Source: DASZGL01 sp035938875 (GTDB taxonomy: Bacteria; Chloroflexota; Dormibacteria; Aeolococcales; Aeolococcaceae). Taken from it: DNA of 51,578 nucleotides. The stretch is from contig DASZGL010000015.1 in the NCBI GenBank assembly GCA_035938875.1, positions 1-51,578 on the forward strand. Reading direction: 5' to 3'. A model generated the notes under the pieces. That model made no database searches, was not told where the DNA came from, and saw only the letters and a list, made by a program, of their open reading frames with translations. The translations under genes and the position numbers were made by a program. Positions 42,214 through 51,578 of this stretch are shown piece after piece (the stretch's first letter is position 1; each line of letters starts with the position of its first letter).

Positions 42214-44196
42214 CTACGCGGTCGGCGACAACCCGAGCGCAGCCATCTCCCTGCTCGTCGCTTGGTCGTGCGCCTTCTCGTCGCCGCGCGCTCGGGCCGG
42301 GCTCCAGCGGCCGGAGAGCACAAAGATCAGCGGGATGAAGATCACCTGGCCCACGAAGCACAGCCAGAACCAGTGCTGCCACTCGTAGGGCGCGTTCGAC
42401 TGCGCCCTGAGGACGTCGGGACCGTGCGCTGCGACGTAGTCGATCTTCGCGCGGGCGACGGGGTCGCTCAGCGCCGCCTGCACCGCGGGCCCGTGGGCGG
42501 CGACGTACGCGAACTTGGGCCCGGCGACGGGGTCGGACTGGGCGGCCAGCACCTGGGGTCCATGGGTGACGACGTAGATGAGCTTGGGGCCAGAGACGGG
42601 GTCGGCGCTCGCCGCGCCGACGGTCTGAAGCTGCGCCAGCGCCTGCGCGCCGCCGCCGAGCGCTTGCACCGCGCTTGCCAGGACCGCCGGGGGGATCTGA
42701 GTCGGCGGGTACTGGGCAAGCTGGAGAAAGACGGCGGGATGCGCCTGGATGATGGGCACGGCCGCCGCCACCTTCGCGTCCTGCAGGTCCGCCAGCACGG
42801 TCGGCCCGTACTGGACCGCTGCCGCGACCGTCTGGTCCTTGAGGTACTCCTGGACGGTTGGGCCGTACTGCACGGCCGCAGCGACCTTCGGGTCCTTGAG
42901 GTCCGCCTGCACAACTGCGCCGCTCTCGACGATCGGCGTCACCGATCCGATGACCACGGGGATCAGCAGGAAGGAGACGGCGACCACGGCTCGGATGATC
43001 CACCCCCAGACCGCGAGGCCCGTCGCCGTCGCTGCGGGGCTGATCTTCTCGACGGTCTCGGTGAACGCCGCCATCCACGGTGCATAGGTGAGGGCGATGA
43101 AGAAGGCGAGGAACGCGAATATGACGACGAGGGTGTTGTAGCTCGTGTCCGACACGCCGGTCTGGTGGATGAGGACGAGCTGCATGACGAGCACGCCGAT
43201 GGCGCCGACCAGCATGAACGGCTTGCGCACCAGGAGCCTGTCCGAGAGCGCCCCGACGACGACAAGTGCGACCGCCTCGACGCCCCACCACCAGTTGAGC
43301 ATGGAGTTCGCGTCGTCCTGGGTGAACGCCGACCTCGCAAACACGGTCGTGATGTACACGACCATGAAGGCGACCGCGGTGTAGTAGAGGATGAGAAAGA
43401 GGCTCACGGCGAGCGCGCCCGCGACGATGTGCGGCCGGGCCACCCGCCGCCAGTTGCCCTCGAGGGCTTTGTCGACGTCGAGTGACCTCGCCCTCGCCTC
43501 GACCAGGGCGCGATCACGCAGGCTGACCATGAGCTGGTCACGCAGCTGGGGCGACAGCTCACGCAAACCGACGAAGGCGATGGCCCACACGATCATCCCG
43601 ACGATGCCGGCGATGCGGTACTGGGTCTGCCAGTCACCGGGCGCGAAGTGCGACAGGGAGTGACTCGTCACCTCGGTCACGACCAGGCTGCCGATCACCG
43701 GCCCCAGTGTCCAGAACCCCATCGCGGAAGCTCGTCCGATCTGCGGGGAGAAGTCGCGCACCAGCGCCGGCGTGGCGACCAGGACCATGCCCTCGACGAT
43801 GGTGATCAGGGAGTACATGACGCCGTAGGAGAAGCCGTCGTGCGCGTTCGGGACCCCGACGAGTGCCAGCAGCGCGGTCGCCAGCAGCCCGTAGGCGACC
43901 AGGTTGGCACGCCCCCAGCGGTCGGCGAGCCCGGCGAAGAGCGAGGCGAAAGCCCCCAGCGCGTTGCCGAAGACGAGGATCAGGACGTAGTACTTGAACG
44001 AGATCCCGTAGCCCTGGAGGATCGACGGGGTGACCGCACCGTTGATGTAGAGCTCGTAGTACAGGGTGATCGTGGCCAAAACCACGATCCCCAGGTACAC
44101 GTAGCGGCGAGCCGTGTCCGGGTAGCGGGGGATCTGCCGCTGCCAGAGTCCCCGGACGAAGCCAGGTCCCGACGCGGCCTGGACTGCTGTGGCCAT
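42214..44196 (-). CDS. MFS transporter with a repeat-filled extracytoplasmic loop
   Basis: The 660-residue protein is an MFS carrier. Helices run from ~35 to 420 with the motif GLADRWGRANL (~89-99) after helix 2, a central cytoplasmic loop (~213-255), and a final helix at ~607-628. Between helices lies a ~180-residue insert (~421-602) of two repeat types. Type A has three 19-residue units (430-486: ADLKDPKVAAAVQYGPTV and variants). Type B has three 23-residue units (531-599: SDPVAGPKFAYVAAHGP and variants). Ordinary MFS proteins are 400-450 residues. The substrate is unknown. ATG 44196 has a GGGGGAGGT site and a clear TTGACC/TACCCT promoter. It follows the sulfite reductase gene, but shared function is unproven. 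Confidence 0.88.
   Translation of the reverse strand: MATAVQAASGPGFVRGLWQRQIPRYPDTARRYVYLGIVVLATITLYYELYINGAVTPSILQGYGISFKYYVLILVFGNALGAFASLFAGLADRWGRANLVAYGLLATALLALVGVPNAHDGFSYGVMYSLITIVEGMVLVATPALVRDFSPQIGRASAMGFWTLGPVIGSLVVTEVTSHSLSHFAPGDWQTQYRIAGIVGMIVWAIAFVGLRELSPQLRDQLMVSLRDRALVEARARSLDVDKALEGNWRRVARPHIVAGALAVSLFLILYYTAVAFMVVYITTVFARSAFTQDDANSMLNWWWGVEAVALVVVGALSDRLLVRKPFMLVGAIGVLVMQLVLIHQTGVSDTSYNTLVVIFAFLAFFIALTYAPWMAAFTETVEKISPAATATGLAVWGWIIRAVVAVSFLLIPVVIGSVTPIVESGAVVQADLKDPKVAAAVQYGPTVQEYLKDQTVAAAVQYGPTVLADLQDAKVAAAVPIIQAHPAVFLQLAQYPPTQIPPAVLASAVQALGGGAQALAQLQTVGAASADPVSGPKLIYVVTHGPQVLAAQSDPVAGPKFAYVAAHGPAVQAALSDPVARAKIDYVAAHGPDVLRAQSNAPYEWQHWFWLCFVGQVIFIPLIFVLSGRWSPARARGDEKAHDQATSREMAALGLSPTA
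42400..42606 (-). repeat. Type B coding repeats, three 69-bp units
   Basis: Three tandem 23-codon units encode residues 531-553, 554-576 and 577-599. The shared pattern is DPVxGPKxxYVxxHGPxVxxA. The units are unrelated in length to the type A units but share the GP-x-V turn. Confidence 0.8.
42739..42909 (-). repeat. Type A coding repeats, three 57-bp units
   Basis: Three tandem 19-codon units encode residues 430-448, 449-467 and 468-486 of the MFS protein. Units share the pattern LxDxxVAAAVxYGPTV; the third diverges after VAAAV. The similarity is also seen at DNA level, suggesting fairly recent duplication. Confidence 0.8.
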
Positions 44197-44251
44197 GGTG
44201 CACCTCCCCCTTGGTCGTCATGTCTCGGGAGCGACGTGCGACCGTCGCGAG

Positions 44252-44280
44252 AGGGTACGGCTCGACCAGCCGGGGGTCAA
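44252..44280 (-). promoter_or_regulatory. Sigma-70-type promoter of the MFS gene
   Basis: On the minus strand TTGACC (44280-44275), exactly 17 bases, then TACCCT (44257-44252). The leader to ATG 44196 is about 48 bases and ends in a strong Shine-Dalgarno. This is the clearest two-box promoter in the window. Confidence 0.6.
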
Positions 44281-44312
44281 GCGTGAACGCGTCCGAGCCG
44301 GTCAGCCCCCGC

Positions 44313-46127
44313 TCAGACTGCGGCGCACTCTCCCTCGCCCGTCTTGCCGGTGAAGGCCGTGTCCTGGTCCCAGTCGATCGTTTCCTCTCGGTCAGGCATG
44401 TCGCTGAGCGCGAGGTCGGCGAGGTGTTGCTTGACGGATTCGCGGTCGGCACGCTCGATCCACTGCGCGAAGAGCTCGCCGCGGGCGCGTTCGTCGCGGT
44501 ACTGCGTCATCAGCCGGTCGAGCGCTGCAGGCACGCGGCGCGCGGGGATCTTCATCACCGCCTGCGCCATGCGCGCGCCCTTGGCGTCGATGGCGCCGCC
44601 GAGCATCATCATGTAGTGCGGCACGGGCTCCTCGCCGACGTGCTTGCTGTTGCCGTAGAAGCCGACGGTGGCCACGTGGTGCTGGCCGCAGGAGTTGGGG
44701 CAGCCGCTGGCTTTGATGGTGGCGCCGCTCAGCTCGGGAAGATCGCCGTAGCGGTTCTCGTCGATCCAGCGGGTCACCGCCCGGCCAAGTCCTCGCGACG
44801 AGGTGATGCCCAGGTTGCAGGTGTCGGCGCCGGGGCAGGTGACGATGTCGCGGATGCCCTTCGCCTCGGCGTCGGCGAGGCCGTGCGGTGCCAGGAAGTC
44901 GTGGAGCGCGGCGAGGTCTTCGCGGCGCACGTCGCGGAGCACCAGGTTCTGGCCAACTGTGGCACGAGCTTCGCCGCCGCTGAACCGCCGCGCCGCCCCG
45001 GCGACGACGCGCAGCCGGTCAGAGGTGATGTCACCGAGGGTGAGCCGGACGGTGACGATGCCGTACCCCGGCTCGCGGTGCTCCATGACGTTGGTCGCCT
45101 TCCAGCGTGCGTAGGCCACGCCGCGGCGAATCTCGTCGAGGGAGACCGGTGCCCGCGAGGTCAGCTCGGCGCGCCTGGTTGCCTCGCGGTCGACGCGCTG
45201 GGGGAGCTCGGCGCTGATGCTGAAGCAGCGCGCGTCGCTGGGCAGCGAGGCGCGGATCTCCTCGACGCGGGCGCGGAAGCTGTCGGCGTCGTAGGTCTTG
45301 TCGAAGAGGAACTTGAGCCGCGCCCGGTTGCGGTTCTTGCGCGGTCCCTCGGCATCGAAGATGCGCACGATGGCCTCGAGGGTTGCGTAGAAGTCGGTGA
45401 CGGCGATGAAGTCGTAGAGCAGCGTCGCCGCTCGGGGTGAGTTGCCGAGCCCGCCGCCGACCCACAGCCGGAAGCCGCGCTGATTGTCGACAACGCGAGC
45501 GACCGCGCCGATGTCGTGCATGGCGCCGAGGCCGCAGTCGGACTCGCAGCCGCTGAAGGAGATTTTGAACTTGCGCGGCAGGTTCTGACAGAACGGGTTG
45601 CGCAGGAACAGCTCGGTCGCCGCCTGGGCATAGGGAGTGATGTCGAACGCCTCGGTGCCGCAGGCCCCGGCCAGGGGGCAGCCGGTGATGTTGCGGACGG
45701 TGTTGTAGCAGGCCTCACGCGTGGTCAGGCCCGCCTCGGCGAGGTGGCGCATCGCCTCGGGGACGCGCTCCAGCTTGACGAAGTGGAACTGCATGTCCTG
45801 GCGGGTGGTGATGTGGCCCATTCCCGCACCGCCGCCGCCGGGGTACTCGCCCTCGTCGCAGAAGCGCTCGCTGAACTCGGCGAGCGCCTCCAGCTGGTTG
45901 CTGGTCAGCCGCCCGTGGGGGATCTTGACGCGCACCATCTGGTAGCCGGGCTGACGCTGGCCGTAGATCCCGTAGGAGAGCCGGTAGGGCTTGAAGCTCT
46001 CCTCGTCCTCGTCACCGCGACGGAAGGCATCGGCCCGTCGCTCGAACTCGGCGATCTCCTCGAGGATCGTCGGCGACAGGGCGACCGGCTCGGGATCGCT
46101 CGTCGCGGGCTTGGGGGCGACGATCAT
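44313..46127 (-). CDS. Sulfite/nitrite reductase (siroheme, [4Fe-4S])
   Basis: This ferredoxin-type assimilatory reductase takes sulfite to sulfide or nitrite to ammonia. The 604-residue protein has two pseudo-symmetric SNiR halves. The C-terminal half carries the classical cluster/siroheme ligands C431-X5-C437 (CPGADTCNLG) and C476-X3-C480 (GCPNSCGQHH), with the same spacing as E. coli CysI. The N-terminal half also has a full set, C150-X5-C156 (CPLAGAC) and C194-X3-C198 (GCESDCGLG), which is unusual. Substrate-site residues in TTRQDMQFHF and LPRKFKISF are present. ATG 46127 is chosen because the extra upstream codons are not conserved. No sulfate-activation gene lies nearby, so sulfite versus nitrite is undecided. 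Confidence 0.92.
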   Translation of the reverse strand: MIVAPKPATSDPEPVALSPTILEEIAEFERRADAFRRGDEDEESFKPYRLSYGIYGQRQPGYQMVRVKIPHGRLTSNQLEALAEFSERFCDEGEYPGGGGAGMGHITTRQDMQFHFVKLERVPEAMRHLAEAGLTTREACYNTVRNITGCPLAGACGTEAFDITPYAQAATELFLRNPFCQNLPRKFKISFSGCESDCGLGAMHDIGAVARVVDNQRGFRLWVGGGLGNSPRAATLLYDFIAVTDFYATLEAIVRIFDAEGPRKNRNRARLKFLFDKTYDADSFRARVEEIRASLPSDARCFSISAELPQRVDREATRRAELTSRAPVSLDEIRRGVAYARWKATNVMEHREPGYGIVTVRLTLGDITSDRLRVVAGAARRFSGGEARATVGQNLVLRDVRREDLAALHDFLAPHGLADAEAKGIRDIVTCPGADTCNLGITSSRGLGRAVTRWIDENRYGDLPELSGATIKASGCPNSCGQHHVATVGFYGNSKHVGEEPVPHYMMMLGGAIDAKGARMAQAVMKIPARRVPAALDRLMTQYRDERARGELFAQWIERADRESVKQHLADLALSDMPDREETIDWDQDTAFTGKTGEGECAAV

Positions 46128-46143
46128 CCAGGCTCCAGGTTGA

Positions 46144-46173
46144 ACTTGATAAACCGAATCGGGATTGTCAAGT
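46144..46173 (-). promoter_or_regulatory. Imperfect dyad containing TTGACA upstream of the reductase
   Basis: ACTTGA (46144-46149) and TCAAGT (46168-46173) are the ends of a 30-base imperfect palindrome with an inner CCGA/TCGG. On the minus strand it includes TTGACA (46171-46166), a perfect -35 hexamer, but no good -10 lies 16-18 bases on. It ends about 17 bases before the ATG. It looks like an operator. Confidence 0.45.
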
Positions 46174-46250
46174 ATCGTCGCTGGCGCGGGATCTGCGCAA
46201 GGCGCGGCGACGGCCGCCCCGGGCGCCGCCAGGATCACGCGAAGGGGTGG

Positions 46251-46256
46251 GACAAT
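46251..46256 (+). promoter_or_regulatory. Possible -10 box of aconitase
   Basis: GACAAT lies 32 bases before ATG 46289, which has GGAG nine bases upstream. No -35 match is evident. Confidence 0.35.
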
Positions 46257-46288
46257 CTGTGACCGGTCACGGTTGCGGAGACACCCAG

Positions 46289-49014
<2,726 letters not shown>

Positions 49015-49030
<16 letters not shown>

Positions 49031-49821
49031 TCTCCCCAGGAGGCACCCTCGGGAGCCGGCGCCGGCGTCTTCTGCGACTCGGGCAGTTCACGCACGCTGT
49101 CGGCGGCCTTGTCGTGGATCCTGCCCTCGGCCTTCGACTTGTACAGGGCCTCGTCGGCGGTGGCCAGCAGCGACGCCTCGTCGTCACCGCTGCCGAGGAC
49201 CGACCAGCCGACGCTGACACCGACGCGCACGTTGACCATGGGAAGGGCGACCGGGGTGTCGTTGGTCATCTGCAGCAGTTTGTCGGCCACGCGTTCAGCC
49301 GCTTCACCGCCGGTGTCGGGGAGCAGCACGATGAACTCGTCGCCGCCCCATCGCCCCGCGGTGTCGGTGCGCCGCACGGCCCGCTCGAGACGCGCCGCGA
49401 GCGCCTTGAGGACACCGTCCCCGGCCTGGTGGCCGTAGCGGTCGTTGACCGCCTTGAGGTCGTCGACGTCCGCCAGGAGCACCGCAAGGGGCCTGCCCGT
49501 GCGGCGTGACCGGTCGAGCTCGGCGGCCAGCCGGGCCTCGACGGCGCGCCGGTTGGCCAGGCCCGTGAGGCTGTCGGTCTGGGCGAGACGCTCCCAGCGG
49601 GCGGCGGCGGCGCGAAGGCCGGCGACCTCGGCCTGCAGCAGGGTCTCCTCCTCGAGCCGTGCGGCCATCAGCTCGATGGTGGGTCCGGCAAGGGTGCCGA
49701 GCTCGGAGGGATGGACGCCGAACCACGCCGCCACGGCGTCGCGCTTACCGCGAAGCGCGAGATCGCGACGTTCCACAGAAGTCCCGACAGTTGCAATCGA
49801 GCTCAGGATCCCTTCCTCCAC
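49015..49821 (-). CDS. Diguanylate cyclase (GGDEF domain)
   Basis: The protein makes cyclic di-GMP from GTP. The 268-residue frame from GTG 49821 has an N-terminal region with a short helical stretch (IELMAARLEEETLLQAEVAGLR, ~49-70), probably a dimer coiled coil. The full GGDEF domain follows: TDSLTGLANRRAVEARL, LLADVDDLKAVNDRYGH and the active-site GGDEF at 159-163. A product-inhibition I-site, RxxD (R150-D153), lies five residues before it. It has no membrane helix. CTG 49806 is an alternative start: it overlaps a leader-ORF stop and has GGAGGAAGG upstream. It converges on acnA with a 16-base overlap. Confidence 0.92.
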
Positions 49822-49919
49822 CCGGAACGGCGCGCCCCGACCACGCGCCAGCAGGCCATCCGAATCGACGCGTACGACCGTTTTTGCGGCCGCAGCGATT
49901 CACGCATTCGCGCACTCAT
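49803..49919 (-). CDS. Possible 38-aa Arg-rich leader ORF ahead of the diguanylate cyclase
   Basis: ATG 49919 has an AGGGGAGGG ribosome site and runs 38 codons (starting MSARMRESLRPQKRSYASIR) to a TGA that overlaps CTG 49806 of the cyclase frame. It is highly basic. It may be a small protein, a coupling ORF or a frame-shifted N-terminus of the cyclase. Confidence 0.4.
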   Translation of the reverse strand: MSARMRESLRPQKRSYASIRMACWRVVGARRSGWRKGS

Positions 49920-49957
49920 TTTCCACCCTCCCCTTGCCCCTTCGTGCAAGTGGTGCC

Positions 49958-49963
49958 AGACTA
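49958..49963 (-). promoter_or_regulatory. Possible -10 box of the cyclase transcript
   Basis: TAGTCT read on the minus strand lies 38 bases before the leader-ORF ATG. The -35 region is not recognisable. Confidence 0.3.
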
Positions 49964-50009
49964 CGAACGTCTGTGCGTTCCCTCTCCCCGCCCTGCCCCT
50001 CGATCTACG

Positions 50010-50015
50010 CACAAT
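50010..50015 (+). promoter_or_regulatory. Possible -10 box of recJ, leaderless type
   Basis: CACAAT lies seven bases before the recJ ATG 50023 and no ribosome site is present. It is one base from the TACAAT seen at purB and fbiC. Confidence 0.35.
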
Positions 50016-50022
50016 CTACCCT

Positions 50023-51578
50023 ATGAGACCGGCTTTGCGGCGCTGGAATCTCAGCACGGTCGCTCCGCTGCCGGGATTTGGGCCGGTGATTGGGCAGATC
50101 CTCGGCAGCCGGGGCATCGACGCCGCCGCGGCCACGGCGCTTCTTGGCGGCGAGCGCAGCCTGCACGACCCCTTCACCCTCTGCGGCATGCCCGAGGCGG
50201 TCATCGCCATCGGCGTCGCCGTCAGCCAGGGGCAGCGCATCGCCATCTACGGCGACTACGACGCGGACGGCGTCACCGCCTGCGCCATGCTCACCATCGC
50301 CCTGCGCGCCGCCGGCGCCGACGTGGTGCCGTACATCCCCAACCGGATGACCGAGGGGTACGGGCTGCACGCTCCGGCCCTCGACGAGCTCGCCTCGCGC
50401 GGTGTCGGCTGTGTGGTGACCGTCGATTGCGGGACGAGCAGCGCTGACGTCGCCGCGGGCCGCCCGGCGGGCCTGCGCCTGGTGATCACCGACCATCACC
50501 TGCCGCTCTCGCCCGGCGGAGGCGCGCCGCTGCTGCCCGATGTCGACGCCCTGGTCAATCCCAAGCAGCCGGCGTGCAACTACGCCTTCGACGCCCTGGC
50601 CGGTGCCGGGGTCGCCTGGAAGCTCGTCTGCGCCCTCGAGGCCGAACGGGTGGTCCCGGCCGGGTCGGCCGATGGGGCGGTCGCCCTGGCCGCGTTGGGA
50701 ACGGTCGCCGACATGATGCCGCTGCGCGGCGAGAACCGCGACATCGTCGCCCTCGGACTGGCGGCGATGGCCGCGAAGCCGTTGCCGGGATTGCGTGCGC
50801 TCTTTGACGCCGCCGGGGTTCGCGGCAAGCCACGCTCCAGCGACCTCGCCTTTGCCGTTGCACCACGCATCAACGCGGCCGGGCGGATGGAGGACGCGGA
50901 GCTGGCGCTGCGCCTCTGCCTGGCGAGCGACGTCGACGAGGCCCGTCCCATCGCCGAGCGTCTCCAGCTGCAGAACGCCGAGCGTCAGCTGCTCGTCGCC
51001 CGCGCCCTCGCCGAGGCCGAGGCGTGCGTTGCCGGTCTCGCCGACGACGTGCCGGCCATCGTCGTCGGCGACGCGGGCTGGCCGATGGGCATTGTGGGAC
51101 TGGTCGCCGGCCGTCTCGCCGAGCGCTACGCGCGTCCGGCGTTCGTCGTCTGCCTCGATGGCGAGGAGGCCAAGGGCTCCGCCCGGTCGGTGCGTGGAGT
51201 GCACGTCGTCCAGGCGCTCGACCGCGCCAGCGCGACGCTGTCGCGCTACGGCGGTCACGCGGCTGCCGCCGGATTCTCGCTGCAGCCTTCGCGATTCGAC
51301 GAGTTCGTCGCCGCGGTCAGCGCGGCTGTCAGCGAGCAGCTGCAGGACGCCGCGCGCGAGCGCGTCTTCCATGTCGACGCGGTCGTTCAGGTCGCCGACC
51401 TCACGCCGGGGCTGTGCGACGAGCTCGACGTCCTTGAACCCTGCGGCCAGGGAAACCCCGAGCCGCTCCTGGCCCTGCTCGGCTGTCGCGTGCTCTCGGC
51501 GTCGACCTTCGGCAGCGACGGGCAGCACCTCAGAGTTGCGCTCACTGATGACAGTAACTCGGTGATCGAAGCGGTGGC
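50023..51578 (+). CDS. recJ: Single-stranded-DNA exonuclease RecJ, 3' end missing
   Basis: RecJ degrades single-stranded DNA 5' to 3' in recombination and mismatch/base-excision repair. The frame opens at ATG 50023 and is still open at the window end, giving 518 residues. DHH-phosphoesterase motifs are present in order: YGDYDADGVTA (~75-85), VDCGTS, TDHHLP and ALGTVADMMPLRGENR. The DHHA1 part follows, with APRINAAGRM, GSARSVRGVHV and GGHAAAAGFSL, and then the start of the OB domain. All metal-binding Asp/His motifs are intact. Confidence 0.95.
   Translation, partial: MRPALRRWNLSTVAPLPGFGPVIGQILGSRGIDAAAATALLGGERSLHDPFTLCGMPEAVIAIGVAVSQGQRIAIYGDYDADGVTACAMLTIALRAAGADVVPYIPNRMTEGYGLHAPALDELASRGVGCVVTVDCGTSSADVAAGRPAGLRLVITDHHLPLSPGGGAPLLPDVDALVNPKQPACNYAFDALAGAGVAWKLVCALEAERVVPAGSADGAVALAALGTVADMMPLRGENRDIVALGLAAMAAKPLPGLRALFDAAGVRGKPRSSDLAFAVAPRINAAGRMEDAELALRLCLASDVDEARPIAERLQLQNAERQLLVARALAEAEACVAGLADDVPAIVVGDAGWPMGIVGLVAGRLAERYARPAFVVCLDGEEAKGSARSVRGVHVVQALDRASATLSRYGGHAAAAGFSLQPSRFDEFVAAVSAAVSEQLQDAARERVFHVDAVVQVADLTPGLCDELDVLEPCGQGNPEPLLALLGCRVLSASTFGSDGQHLRVALTDDSNSVIEAV

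Noticed and set aside
46128..46172. A 15-codon TTG-started leader ORF before the sulfite reductase
   Set aside because: Its start coincides with the TTGACA -35 hexamer, so it is unlikely to be transcribed, and it has no ribosome site.

Overview
The window is very GC-rich DNA (roughly two-thirds or more G+C by eye, not computed) packed with housekeeping and carbon-storage genes on both strands. It has almost no intergenic space, and most neighbouring genes share 1-8 nt at their stop/start junctions. The gene set points to a high-GC terrabacterium: three-subunit FGAM synthetase (PurS/Q/L), Bacillus-type PurF with a propeptide and Fe-S cysteines, a bifunctional F420-precursor (FO) synthase, the GlgE alpha-glucan pathway with separate TreS and maltokinase, and many apparently leaderless promoters. 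Dormibacterota/Chloroflexota or a deep actinobacterial lineage are my best guesses, from gene content only. No tRNA, rRNA, CRISPR array, insertion sequence or phage gene was seen.

Layout. 1-6373 (+): end of a MOSC-domain gene, purD, purE, a two-protein biotin-dependent carboxylase (carboxyltransferase-biotinyl protein plus biotin carboxylase) and a degenerate methyltransferase-like gene. 6349-9343 (-): an ECF sigma factor with a short leader ORF, followed by a large membrane-anchored beta-propeller protein that is probably its anti-sigma/sensor. 9522-16475 (+): purB-purC-purS-purQ-purL-purF. 16498-17901 (-): an FAD-linked oxidoreductase. 18132-21348 (+): glgP, a DUF2269-like membrane protein and a GNAT acetyltransferase. 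21360-25409 (+): purM-purN-purH and a thioesterase-like gene. 25532-29784 (+): acyl-CoA synthetase, VOC protein and fbiC. 29791-39716 (-): glgX, glgE, treS, maltokinase, glgB and a 107-aa unknown protein. 39860-40243 (+): a SnoaL-like protein. 40269-46127 (-): sulfite/nitrite reductase, an MFS transporter with a repeat-filled loop and a polytopic membrane protein. 46289-49030 (+): aconitase. 49015-49919 (-): a diguanylate cyclase with a leader ORF. 50023-end (+): recJ, cut by the window edge.

How the genes work together. The three pur blocks encode every step from PRPP to IMP except PurK, plus PurB, which also acts in AMP synthesis. The glg/tre genes form a closed trehalose-glucan cycle: TreS interconverts trehalose and maltose, maltokinase makes maltose-1-phosphate, GlgE extends glucan, GlgB branches it, and GlgP and GlgX degrade it.

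The most unusual signals are these. The carboxyltransferase has lost three of its four metal ligands, yet keeps its biotinyl lysine and its biotin carboxylase partner, and sits beside purE. The sulfite reductase carries a complete CX5C...CX3C cysteine quartet in both halves. The MFS transporter has a ~180-residue loop made of two different three-fold repeats. A recurrent -10 box (TANNNT) lies 7-10 nt before start codons, implying leaderless mRNAs. Several short leader ORFs end exactly on the start of the next gene, some apparently with CTG starts.
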